Below, one piece after another: positions 26,910 to 35,900 of a DNA stretch of 64,000 nt. Source of the DNA: JACKCP01 sp034007295. Lineage in GTDB: Bacteria > Desulfobacterota > Desulfobacteria > Desulfobacterales > JACKCP01. Both the position numbers and the translations under genes were made by a program. The notes under the pieces were generated by a model that saw only the letters and a list, made by a program, of their open reading frames with translations, had not been told where the DNA came from and made no database searches. The stretch's first letter is position 1. The number at the start of each line of letters is the position of its first letter. The DNA is taken from the NCBI GenBank assembly GCA_034007295.1, contig JAVERC010000005.1:1-64000 (forward strand), read 5' to 3'.

Positions 26910-27167
26910 TTAAACAGCTTTTTCCATTATTCTGCTTACACGCCATCTTTTATTTTTGCTTAAAGGGCGTGATTCCAGAATCAGGACACGGTCTCCAACC
27001 TGGCATTCATTACGCTCATCATGGGCCATATATTTTTTATGACGTCTGATATACTTTTTGTATAATGGGTGCTTTACCAGTCTTTCAACTTTTACGGTAA
27101 CAGACTTATCCATTTTATTAGAGACGACATATCCTGACAATTGTCTTTTCATTCCTCTTTCACTCAT
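26910..27167 (-). CDS. rpsQ: 30S ribosomal protein S17
   Basis: 85-aa OB-fold protein that binds 16S rRNA early. The motif GYVVSNKMDKSVTVKVERLV followed by the K-H-rich LYKKYIRRHKKYMAHD identifies S17. ATG start, 9 nt after rpmC. Confidence 0.97.
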   Translation of the reverse strand: MSERGMKRQLSGYVVSNKMDKSVTVKVERLVKHPLYKKYIRRHKKYMAHDERNECQVGDRVLILESRPLSKNKRWRVSRIMEKAV

Positions 27168-27176
27168 GGCTTCACT

Positions 27177-27371
27177 CTACTTGTTTTTTAGTTCATTCAG
27201 CACAGTAAGTACTCTTGCAATGTTTTTCTTAACCTTTGGAATTGCAGCGGTATTTTCCAGACGTCCTGTACGGTGCTGAAATCTTAGGTTAAAAAATTCT
27301 TGCTTCAGATCCTTTGCCTGCTTTTCGAGTTCATCAATATTCTTTTCTCTTAATTTTGCAGCTTTAATCAT
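27177..27371 (-). CDS. rpmC: 50S ribosomal protein L29
   Basis: 64-aa helical hairpin protein near the exit tunnel. The ATG at 27371 overlaps the rplP stop as ATGA; a GTG two codons earlier is possible but closer to the ribosome site. The translation reads KLREKNIDELEKQAKDLKQE and FQHRTGRLENT. Confidence 0.95.
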   Translation of the reverse strand: MIKAAKLREKNIDELEKQAKDLKQEFFNLRFQHRTGRLENTAAIPKVKKNIARVLTVLNELKNK

Positions 27372-27784
27372 GACCACTCGCCTCTTTCTACAAACTTGGT
27401 TTTAACAGGAAGCTTGTGAGATGCAAGCCTGAATGCTTCCATAGCTACGTCTCTGTCAATACCTTGAAGTTCATACATGATTCTGCCGGGTTTGATTCTT
27501 GCTACCCAGCCTTCATTTGGACCTTTTCCTTTACCCATCCTGACTTCAGCAGGTTTTTTTGTTATTGGAATATCAGGAAAAATTCTGATCCACATTTTTC
27601 CGCCTCTTTTTATATGACGGTTTATCGCAATCCTTGCAGCTTCGATCTGCCTGGAAGAAATATAACCGGGCTCTACAGCCTGAAGTCCGAACTCTCCGAA
27701 ATTCAGGGAAGAACCTCTCATAGCCTGACCAGTTGTACGACCTCTATGCTGCTTTCTGAATTTAAATCTCTTTGGACTAAGCAT
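27368..27784 (-). CDS. rplP: 50S ribosomal protein L16
   Basis: 138-aa protein near the A-site tRNA. It starts MLSPKRFKFRKQHRGRTTGQ and has WIRIFPDIPITKKPAEVRMG, both classic L16. 4-nt overlap with rpmC suggests coupling. Confidence 0.97.
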   Translation of the reverse strand: MLSPKRFKFRKQHRGRTTGQAMRGSSLNFGEFGLQAVEPGYISSRQIEAARIAINRHIKRGGKMWIRIFPDIPITKKPAEVRMGKGKGPNEGWVARIKPGRIMYELQGIDRDVAMEAFRLASHKLPVKTKFVERGEWS

Positions 27785-27799
27785 GGTTAAAAATAACTC

Positions 27800-28462
27800 C
27801 TATTTTTCCACTTCCGCTAGGTTTTTATCCTTTTTAAGAACTTCACCCTTGAAAAGAAATACTTTAATACCGATTGCACCATATGTTGTCTGTGCACGGG
27901 TTACGCCGTAATCAATATCTGCCCTCAAAGTATGAAGAGGAATTCTACCTTCCTTGTACCACTCTGTTCTAGCCATTTCAGCACCGCCAAGTCTTCCAGA
28001 ACAGATAATTTTAACGCCTTCAGCTCCAAGTCTCATGGCACTTGTAACACTTCTTTTCATTGCTCTTCTGAATGCAACCCTTTTTTCAAGCTGAGATGCA
28101 ACATTTTCAGAAATAAGCTGTGCATCAAGTTCAGGCTTTCTAACTTCCTGGATGTCGATAACAACTTCCTGCTTTGATATTAACTTGGAAACTTCCTGCT
28201 TAATAAGGCCTATTTCTGCACCTTTTTTTCCAATAACAATACCTGGACGGGAAGTAAAAATTCTAATTTTGATCCTTTTTGAAGATCTTTCAATTTCTAT
28301 TTTTGAAATGCCTGCATGGAACAACCTTTTTTTTAGATATTCCCTAACTCTGAAATCTTCTTGCAGTCGCTGTCCATAATCTTTTTTATCAGCAAACCAC
28401 CTGGAATCCCATGTTTTTATAATTCCAAGACGCAGGCTTATCGGATTAACTTTCTGACCCAA
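27800..28462 (-). CDS. rpsC: 30S ribosomal protein S3
   Basis: 220-aa head protein with an N-terminal KH domain (GIVIGKKGAEIGLI near 80-95) and the S3 C-terminal domain (GAEGVKIICSGRLGGAEMAR). TTG start behind AAGGAGGATGAG, giving MGQKVNPISLRLG. Acts in mRNA entry. Confidence 0.96.
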   Translation of the reverse strand: MGQKVNPISLRLGIIKTWDSRWFADKKDYGQRLQEDFRVREYLKKRLFHAGISKIEIERSSKRIKIRIFTSRPGIVIGKKGAEIGLIKQEVSKLISKQEVVIDIQEVRKPELDAQLISENVASQLEKRVAFRRAMKRSVTSAMRLGAEGVKIICSGRLGGAEMARTEWYKEGRIPLHTLRADIDYGVTRAQTTYGAIGIKVFLFKGEVLKKDKNLAEVEK

Positions 28463-28474
28463 AACTCATCCTCC

Positions 28475-28819
28475 TTATGCAGCCTTTTCTGCCAAAATGA
28501 CAGTAATATGGCTGGTTTTCTTCAGAATCCTGGTTGCACGGCCTCTGGCTCTTGGACGGAACCTTTTTAGCATAGGGCCCTGATCAACGTAAATATTTTT
28601 AATGTAGAGATCATCAATATCAAGCCCTTTCTGTTCAGCATTTGCTGCTGCAGAACGGACTAGCTTCTCTAAAATACCCGCTGCTTTCTGGGGCATAAAA
28701 CTTAAGCTGTTTAGGCTGTAATCAATGGGTTTCCCCTTAACCTGGCCTATAACAATTCGCACCTTTAAAGGTGAAATTCTTTTATATCTAGCAATTGCTC
28801 TAACTTCCATCTTCGCCAC
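28475..28819 (-). CDS. rplV: 50S ribosomal protein L22
   Basis: 114-aa exit-tunnel protein. The first codon is either GTG at 28819 (AKMEVRA) or ATG at 28810 (MEVRAIARYKRIS); AGGAAAAAGG serves either. The C-terminal GRATRILKKTSHITVIL is the L22 hook region. Confidence 0.95.
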   Translation of the reverse strand: MAKMEVRAIARYKRISPLKVRIVIGQVKGKPIDYSLNSLSFMPQKAAGILEKLVRSAAANAEQKGLDIDDLYIKNIYVDQGPMLKRFRPRARGRATRILKKTSHITVILAEKAA

Positions 28820-28830
28820 CCTTTTTCCTA

Positions 28831-29109
28831 TTACTTAGCCTTTGACTTTTTATCTGCCGCATGACCATAATATGTCCGGGTAGGCGAAAACTCGCCTAAT
28901 TTATGGCCGACCATGTTTTCAGTAATAAAAACCGGAACAAACTTCTTGCCATTATGAACTGCAAGGGTAAGTCCGACCATTTCCGGAAGTATGGTAGACC
29001 TTCTAGACCAGGTCTTGATAACTTTTTTGTTCTGAGTCTCCTGTGCAGTCAGTATTTTCTTAAAAAGACTGTTATCTACAAAGGGTCCTTTTTTTAATGA
29101 GCGTGGCAT
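28831..29109 (-). CDS. rpsS: 30S ribosomal protein S19
   Basis: 92-aa head protein contacting S13. It begins MPRSLKKGPFVDNSLFKKIL, and VGHKLGEFSPTRTYYGHAADKKS is the S19 signature region. ATG start. Confidence 0.98.
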   Translation of the reverse strand: MPRSLKKGPFVDNSLFKKILTAQETQNKKVIKTWSRRSTILPEMVGLTLAVHNGKKFVPVFITENMVGHKLGEFSPTRTYYGHAADKKSKAK

Positions 29110-29122
29110 AACTGTCTACCCC

Positions 29123-29950
29123 TTAATTTCTTGTTCTTCTCTTAACAATATAGCGATCAGTGGATTTATTTTTCCTTGTCCTGTATCCCTTGGTAGGTTT
29201 ACCCCATGGAGAACATGGATGTCTACCACCGGAAGAACGGCCTTCACCACCACCCATAGGATGATCAACAGGGTTCATTGCCACACCCCTTACACTTGGG
29301 CGATGACCTTTCCATCTGTTTCTTCCTGCCTTGCCTATGGAAATATTGGCATGTTCTTTATTTCCAATCTGACCAACTGTTGCCCTGCATGTCTGAAGTA
29401 TCATTCTCACTTCACCGGAAGGCATCTTAATCAATGCATACTTGTCTTCTTTTGCAAGAAGCTGTGCAAAAACACCTGCACTTCTTACAAGCTGACCGCC
29501 CTGGCCTTTTCTCAGCTCAATATTATGAACATGAGTACCAAGGGGAATATTTTTCAGCGGAAGAGTATTTCCCGGCTTAATATCAACGTTATCGCCAGAC
29601 TCAACAACATCACCCACTTTAAGATCCTGGGGAGCAATTATATATCTCTTTTCTCCATCAACATAGTGAAGAAGAGCTATTCTTGATGTTCTGTTAGGGT
29701 CATACTCAATAGATGCTACCTTTGCAGGTATATCAACCTTGTCTCTTTTAAAATCTATTTTTCTGTAAAGTCTTTTGTGACCGCCGCCTTTATGCCTTAC
29801 AGTAATTCTTCCGTAGGAGTTTCTTCCTGCACTTCTGTTAAGGGATGTAACAAGACTTCTTTCGGGCTCCTTTTTTGTAATTTCTTCAAAGGTGCTGTAC
29901 TCCTGCCCTCTTCGTCCTGCAGACGTCGGTTTTACTCTTTTTATAGCCAT
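29123..29950 (-). CDS. rplB: 50S ribosomal protein L2
   Basis: 275-aa protein near the peptidyl-transferase centre. It contains RPSVRGVAMNPVDHPMGGGEG with the conserved His used in peptidyl transfer, and ends with the basic tail KSTDRYIVKRRTRN. ATG start. Confidence 0.98.
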   Translation of the reverse strand: MAIKRVKPTSAGRRGQEYSTFEEITKKEPERSLVTSLNRSAGRNSYGRITVRHKGGGHKRLYRKIDFKRDKVDIPAKVASIEYDPNRTSRIALLHYVDGEKRYIIAPQDLKVGDVVESGDNVDIKPGNTLPLKNIPLGTHVHNIELRKGQGGQLVRSAGVFAQLLAKEDKYALIKMPSGEVRMILQTCRATVGQIGNKEHANISIGKAGRNRWKGHRPSVRGVAMNPVDHPMGGGEGRSSGGRHPCSPWGKPTKGYRTRKNKSTDRYIVKRRTRN

Positions 29951-29959
29951 TTATACCCT

Positions 29960-30250
29960 CTACACACCTTCAAAAAATTCGATTTTATCTCCGTGTCTCA
30001 ATTTAACTATTGCTTTTTTCCAGTTTTTCCTCTGGCCGACTATGAGACCGCGACGCTTTTTTTTGCCTTTTACAATTGCTGTACTGATGCCCTCTACCTT
30101 GACTTTAAAAATTTCTTCTACAGCCTTTTTAATTTCTATTCTATTGGCTCGAGGGTCAACTTCAAATGTAACCTGATTTAGCAATTCGTTTTGAAGATTC
30201 GATTTTTCGGTATTTACCGGTCCAAGAATAATGTCATAAGAGGTTCTCAT
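29960..30250 (-). CDS. rplW: 50S ribosomal protein L23
   Basis: 96-aa exit-tunnel docking site for trigger factor and SRP. It reads YDIILGPVNTEKS and ANRIEIKKAVEEIFKVKVEG. Start ATG overlaps the rplD stop by one base. Confidence 0.97.
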   Translation of the reverse strand: MRTSYDIILGPVNTEKSNLQNELLNQVTFEVDPRANRIEIKKAVEEIFKVKVEGISTAIVKGKKKRRGLIVGQRKNWKKAIVKLRHGDKIEFFEGV

Positions 30251-30870
30251 TATGATAGCCTCCCTTCAATTTCTTTTGCTGATGACTCAAGTAAAATCAG
30301 ATTCTCATATTTCAAAACATCATAAACATTTAGACCATCAACATGAAGTATTTTAATTGATGGAATATTTCTTGCTGAGAGAACCACTTTGTCATCCATA
30401 TCATTTACAATTATAAGTGCATTTTTAACATTAAGAGCTTCGAGTATTTCTATAAATTTTTTTGTCTTAATTTCTTCAAGCTCAATAGTGTTTAATATTT
30501 TTAAACAATTATTTTGATTTTTTGCACTCAATGCCATTTTTTTAGCGGTTTTCTTAACCTTCTTGGGAACACTGAACTCATAGGATCTTGGCTTAGGTCC
30601 AAAAACAACACCTCCACCCTTGAGCAAAGGTGACTTGATACTACCTTTTCTTGCCCGGCCAGTTCCCTTTTGTCTGTACAGCTTTACTGTACTTCCCTTA
30701 ATTTCTGATCTGCCTTTGGCCGAGGCAGTTCCCGCTCTTCTTGCAGCAAGCTGCATGCGAACAACAGTATTCAGAATATCTCCTCTTACTTCCAGATCAA
30801 AAATTTCGTCTGAAAGATTGACTTCAGATACTTTTTCGCCTTTTTGGTTTAAAACTTCAAAAGCTGCCAT
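30250..30870 (-). CDS. rplD: 50S ribosomal protein L4
   Basis: 206-aa protein whose extended loop lines the exit tunnel (VKLYRQKGTGRARKGSIKSP). In enteric bacteria L4 also represses the S10 operon. C-terminal Rossmann-like half with ALIIVNDMDDKVVLSARN. ATG start. Confidence 0.97.
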   Translation of the reverse strand: MAAFEVLNQKGEKVSEVNLSDEIFDLEVRGDILNTVVRMQLAARRAGTASAKGRSEIKGSTVKLYRQKGTGRARKGSIKSPLLKGGGVVFGPKPRSYEFSVPKKVKKTAKKMALSAKNQNNCLKILNTIELEEIKTKKFIEILEALNVKNALIIVNDMDDKVVLSARNIPSIKILHVDGLNVYDVLKYENLILLESSAKEIEGRLS

Positions 30871-30916
30871 TTTTTCCTCATTTCTTCCTTTTACAATACG
30901 GCTAGAGCTTAAATAT

Positions 30917-31534
30917 TTACGCCTTCTTAATTTCCAAGTATCCGTTTGTGTGTCCTGGAACTGCTCCCTTTAAAAAAATAATATTTTCTTCAGGAAGAAT
31001 ATCTATTATCTGAATTTTTTTAACAGTTATTCTTTTATTTCCATACTGACCCGGCATTCTCTTACCTTTTATAACTCTTGCAGGATACGCACTGCATCCA
31101 ATTGAACCAGGTCTTCTTACATTCCTTGAACCATGAGCAACAGGTCCTCTTGAAAAATTATGTCTTCTAACTGTTCCTGAGAAGCCGCGGCCTTTTGATG
31201 TGCCTGATACAGATACTTTTTCACCAACTTTAAAAATATCAAGACGTATTTCCTGACCGGCTTCATACTCTCCCGGATTATCTACGGGAAATTCTTTAAT
31301 CTTGTAAAAACATTTTCCGCCGCTTTTTTCAAAGTGTCCCTTTAAAGGCTTAGTCACTTTTTTGGTTTTTTCATTAAAACCAAGCTGAAGCGCATTGTAA
31401 TTGTCAGTCTCATTTGTTTTAACCTGGGTGATTACACAGGGACCTGCTTCTACAACAGTAACAGGTACTTGATTTCCCTCGGGGGTATAAACACTTGTCA
31501 TCCCAAGTTTTTTACCGATCAATCCTTTACACAT
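30917..31534 (-). CDS. rplC: 50S ribosomal protein L3
   Basis: 205-aa assembly initiator. The start GLIGKKLGMTSVYTPEGN and the loop FSRGPVAHGSRNVRRPGSIG are diagnostic. The conserved Gln for PrmB methylation is in MPGQYGNKR. ATG start. Confidence 0.98.
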   Translation of the reverse strand: MCKGLIGKKLGMTSVYTPEGNQVPVTVVEAGPCVITQVKTNETDNYNALQLGFNEKTKKVTKPLKGHFEKSGGKCFYKIKEFPVDNPGEYEAGQEIRLDIFKVGEKVSVSGTSKGRGFSGTVRRHNFSRGPVAHGSRNVRRPGSIGCSAYPARVIKGKRMPGQYGNKRITVKKIQIIDILPEENIIFLKGAVPGHTNGYLEIKKA

Positions 31535-31550
31535 AACCTAAATCCCCGAA

Positions 31551-31856
31551 CTAAAGTTTAATTTCCACATCTACACCAGGAGACAGATCCAGCTTCATAA
31601 GAGCATCAACTGTCTGCTGTGTCGGCTCAAGAATATCCAAAAGCCTTTTGTGGGTTCTGATTTCAAACTGCTCCCTTGACTTCTTGTTTACATGGGGAGA
31701 TCTTAAAACACAAAACTTGTTAATTTTTGTTGGCAATGGAATCGGACCGACAACCTGAGCACCTGTTTTTCTCGCTGTGTCTACAATATCCAGTGCCGAC
31801 TGATCCAACAGTTTGTGATCATAAGCCCGCAACCTTATTCTAATCTTGGTTTCCAT
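31551..31856 (-). CDS. rpsJ: 30S ribosomal protein S10
   Basis: 101-aa protein that also acts as NusE in antitermination. The translation has RIRLRAYDHKLLDQSALDIV and GPIPLPTKINKF, both S10-specific. It lies 56 nt after rpsG, so the usual fusA and tuf genes are missing from this position. Confidence 0.97.
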   Translation of the reverse strand: METKIRIRLRAYDHKLLDQSALDIVDTARKTGAQVVGPIPLPTKINKFCVLRSPHVNKKSREQFEIRTHKRLLDILEPTQQTVDALMKLDLSPGVDVEIKL

Positions 31857-31912
31857 AATTTAATCTCTCGCTTTTCCGATTAGCTTACCGGCATTAACAA
31901 ATCTCATATACC

Positions 31913-32383
31913 CTACCAGCGGTAATGTGCAAAAGCTTTGTTAGCTTCGGCCATTTTATGGGTATCTTCTCTTTTCTTTACTGATGCACCACGATTATTG
32001 GCAGCATCTAAAAATTCGGCTGCCAGTTTTTTTGGCATGCCTTTCTCAGATCTTGAATTTGAATAATTAATAAGCCATCTCATGGCAAGTGCTGTCTGCC
32101 TTGCAGGTCTTATTTCAGTTGGAACCTGATAGGTTGAACCCCCGACCCTTCTTGATTTAACTTCAACAAATGGCCGTACATTATCCATTGCTCTTTTAAA
32201 TACTTCAATGGCAGGTTCGCCTGACTTTTCTCCAACAAGATCCAACGCCGAATAAACAACTTTTTCTGCTACGCTTTTTTTCCCGTCAAGCATAATTTTG
32301 TTTATAAACCGGGAAACAAGCTCGCTTTGATACTTTGAATCTGGTTTAATTTTGCGTTTAGGAACTTCTCTTCTTCTCGGCAT
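31913..32383 (-). CDS. rpsG: 30S ribosomal protein S7
   Basis: 156-aa primary head assembly protein. It begins MPRRREVPKRKIKPDSKYQS and contains SRRVGGSTYQVPTEIR and RGASVKKREDTHKMAEANKA. ATG start. Directly followed by rpsJ. Confidence 0.98.
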   Translation of the reverse strand: MPRRREVPKRKIKPDSKYQSELVSRFINKIMLDGKKSVAEKVVYSALDLVGEKSGEPAIEVFKRAMDNVRPFVEVKSRRVGGSTYQVPTEIRPARQTALAMRWLINYSNSRSEKGMPKKLAAEFLDAANNRGASVKKREDTHKMAEANKAFAHYRW

Positions 32384-32421
32384 TCTAAATCTCTTTTCCT
32401 TAATTATTTTACTCTTAAAAT

Positions 32422-32793
32422 TTATTTAGGCCTTTTTGCACCATATTTGGATCTTCCCTGTTTACGGTCCTCAACTCCTAAAGTATCAAGAGCACCACGA
32501 ACAATATGGTAACGAACACCTGGAAGGTCTTTTACACGGCCTCCTCTTACAAGTACAACAGAATGCTCCTGAAGATTATGACCTATACCTGGGATATAGG
32601 CTGCAACTTCAACTCCTGTTGTAAGCCTTACTCTTGCAACTTTTCTTAAAGCTGAGTTAGGCTTTTTTGGGGTAGATGTAAAAACACGGGTACACACACC
32701 TCTTTTCTGAGGCCCGCCTTTTAGAGCCGGAGTGCTGTTCTTTTTAGCAGCACGGCTTCTACCCTTTCTTACTAGCTGGTTAATAGTTGGCAT
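32422..32793 (-). CDS. rpsL: 30S ribosomal protein S12
   Basis: 123-aa decoding-centre protein. The loops TPKKPNSALRKVARVRL and PGIGHNLQEHSVVLVRGGRVKDLPGVRYH are intact; the Lys residues at the usual streptomycin-resistance sites appear wild type. ATG start with TAAAGGAGGATAG. A strong sigma-70-like promoter lies 42-70 bp upstream. Confidence 0.98.
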   Translation of the reverse strand: MPTINQLVRKGRSRAAKKNSTPALKGGPQKRGVCTRVFTSTPKKPNSALRKVARVRLTTGVEVAAYIPGIGHNLQEHSVVLVRGGRVKDLPGVRYHIVRGALDTLGVEDRKQGRSKYGAKRPK

Positions 32794-32834
32794 TTAGCAC
32801 TATCCTCCTTTACCTGTCTTGACAAAATCATTTA

Positions 32835-32863
32835 TATATAAATTAACAGACTTAAGGGGTCAA
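32835..32863 (-). promoter_or_regulatory. Candidate sigma-70 promoter for rpsL
   Basis: On the minus strand TTGACC (32858-32863), a 17-nt spacer, then TATATA (32835-32840). Placed between rpoC and rpsL, it would give the str/S10 part its own start inside the superoperon. Confidence 0.65.
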
Positions 32864-32962
32864 GTTTTATTTGTATTATTAAAAACTTCTAATACACTTA
32901 CCCCTTTAAAGCCGTTCTTCTATACAATATTTTTTTATTATTAAAAAGCTATTTAGATTTAT

Positions 32963-35900
32963 TTAATAATTTTCCACAGCCTTTACATTTAAATCCCAGA
33001 ATTCCTTTTTACCTGTTCCAGCAGGAATAAGCCTTCCCATAATCACGTTTTCTTTTAGTCCCCGCAAAGAATCAACTTTTCCTGCAATGCTCGCTTCAGT
33101 TAACACTCGTGTTGTTTCCTGAAATGATGCTGCTGATATAAAACTTTCTGTAGAAAGAGATGCTTTTGTTATACCAAGAATCAAGGGGTCACCCTGTGCA
33201 GGCATTTCGCCTCTTGCTACCGCCATAGAGTTAGCACTTTCAAAGGCCTTTCTTTCAACCTGCTCATCAATTATAAAATCAGTATCTCCAGGATCAACAA
33301 CCTTGATCATCCTCATCATCTGACGCACAATTACTTCAATATGCTTATCATTGATTTTAACACCTTGGAGTCTGTAAACTTCCTGAACTTCATTCAAAAG
33401 ATATTTAGCAAGTTCAATTTCACCTTTAATATTCAAAATATCCTGAGGGTTTACATCGCCTCCACAAAGAGCTTCTCCTGCTCTCACATAATCACCCTCG
33501 TAGACATTGAGCTGCTTGCTCCTTGTAATAAGATATTCTTTTTTCTCTCCTACATCTACTGGTGTTACAATTACTTTATGCTTGCCTTTGGTACCTCTTG
33601 AAACAGTTACATAACCGTCTATTTCTGAAAGAACAGCTGCATCCTTAGGCTTTCTGATTTCAAAAAGTTCAGCAACTCTTGGAAGACCACCAGTGATATC
33701 TTTTGTTTTTGTTGTAGCTCTTGGAAGTTTAGCAATAACATCACCTGAATGAACATCATCACCCTCCTCAGTCATAAGAACAGCCCCAACTGGAAGAGCA
33801 TACCTTGCATAATCATTTCCATCAGGAAGCCTTACACCTCTTCCATTAGAATCTTTCAAAGTAATTCTTGGTCTGTATTCAGTTGTTTTATGATCAGATA
33901 TTGTACGGCTTGCTTTTCCTGTAACAGGGTCAATTTGTTCGCTGACAGTCTTACCTGGAATTATATCTTCATATTTGATTGTTCCTGAAACCTCAGTAAT
34001 AATAGGTGTTGTGAACGGATCCCATACAGCCATTACATCGCCTGGCTTGACTTTCTGTTCATCTTTAACAAGAAGAACTGCTCCATAAATCACCCTGCAT
34101 CGTTCAAGCTCTCTTCCGCTTTCGCCAATTATTGCAAACTCGCCGCCTCTTCTGTTCATTACAACATTTTCATTTTCAGCATTAACAACGACATTAATAC
34201 CATCAAATTTAACAATACCTTCTGTTCTTGCTTTGATATCAGCCTGCTCAACTCTTTGACTGGCTGTTCCACCAATATGAAAAGTCCTCATGGTAAGCTG
34301 TGTTCCTGGCTCACCAATAGACTGGGCTGCAAGGATTCCTACTGCTTCACCTACTTCAATTTTTTTACCAAGTGCAAGATCTCGCCCATAACATGCAGCA
34401 CACACGCCTTCTTCAGCCTGACAGGTCAGAACAGAGCGGATTCTTATTTTTTTTATACCGGCAGAATCTATTTTTTTTACATCACGTTCACGAATCTCAA
34501 CTCCTGCTGGAACTATAACTTCATCTGTAAATGGATCAAGGACATCTTCAGCTGTAAACCTTCCAAGAATTCTTTCTCCAAGTTCCTGAATAATTTCTCC
34601 ACCTTCTGTCAGAGGCTCAACTTCAATTCCAAGTCTTGTTTTACAATCATCCTCTGTAACCATGCAGTCTTGTGCAACATCAGCAAGTCTTCTTGTAAGA
34701 TATCCTGAGTTAGCTGTTTTAAGTGCTGTATCAGCAAGACCTTTTCTTGCACCATGGGTTGATGTGAAGTACTGCAAAACTGAAAGACCTTCTCTGAAAT
34801 TAGCAGTAATAGGAGTTTCAATAATTTCTCCAGATGGTTTTGCCATAAGCCCCCTCATACCTGCGAGCTGTCTCATCTGATCCTTGCTTCCCCTTGCTCC
34901 TGAGTCAGCCATCATAAAAATAGCATTCATTCTTCCTGCTTCGGGGTTATTTTCTATAATTGCTGGAGGCTTGTTCATATATTTCATCATGGCTTCAGAA
35001 ATATCGTCAGTTGTCTTGGCCCAGATATCTACGACTTTGTTATACTTTTCACCCTGGGTTATAAGACCTTCAGTATACTGCCTGTTGATTTCATTTACCT
35101 TATCTTCTGACGACCTTATAATGTCCCATTTGTTTTCAGGGATAATCATATCATTTATAGAAATAGACAGTCCGCCTATTGTACCTATTTCGTATCCCAG
35201 ATCTTTTAACCTGTCAGCAAGAATAACTGTATTTTTAGTTCCTGTATATCTGTAAGTATAGTCAATAAGCTCTCTTATTGTTTTCTTATTCATTTGAGTA
35301 TTAACTATTTCAAAGGGTATTCCGTCTTCGCGATCTTTAATTTCAAAAATATGATAGGCTTCTCCATCATAGAATGGGCCGGCAATCTGTCCAGGGGCTT
35401 TCCTGAAAAGCTCTTTTGCTTCTGTACCCTTGAATGAAAACTCGTACTCAAAATCCTTTTTGGAAAATTTTCCTGTAAAGTGTCCTTTATCCTTAAAAAT
35501 ACCTTCAGAAATCTCATCTGCTGCATCAATAAATGAAACTTCACCAATCTTTATTTTTTCAACATACTGGGCAGCTTTTTCAATTGAAGATGTTTTAATA
35601 TGATTAAAGGATAAAACACTGTCTGAAGGAATTACCTCCCAGAGAATTGTCCTGCCTACAGTTGTATCATATAATTTACCGTCTCTTAACCTTACTTTGA
35701 TTGCTGCATGCATACCTACAGTGCCTGAATCAAAGGCTATTCTTACTTCATCAGGAGATGAAAAAACAGTGCCTTCTCCCCTGTCTCCAGGAATATGCTG
35801 AGTCAGATAGTACAGACCAAGAACTATATCCTGGGTAGGTACAATTATTGGAGAACCATTTGCAGGCGACAATATATTGTTACTCGAAAGCATCAAGACT

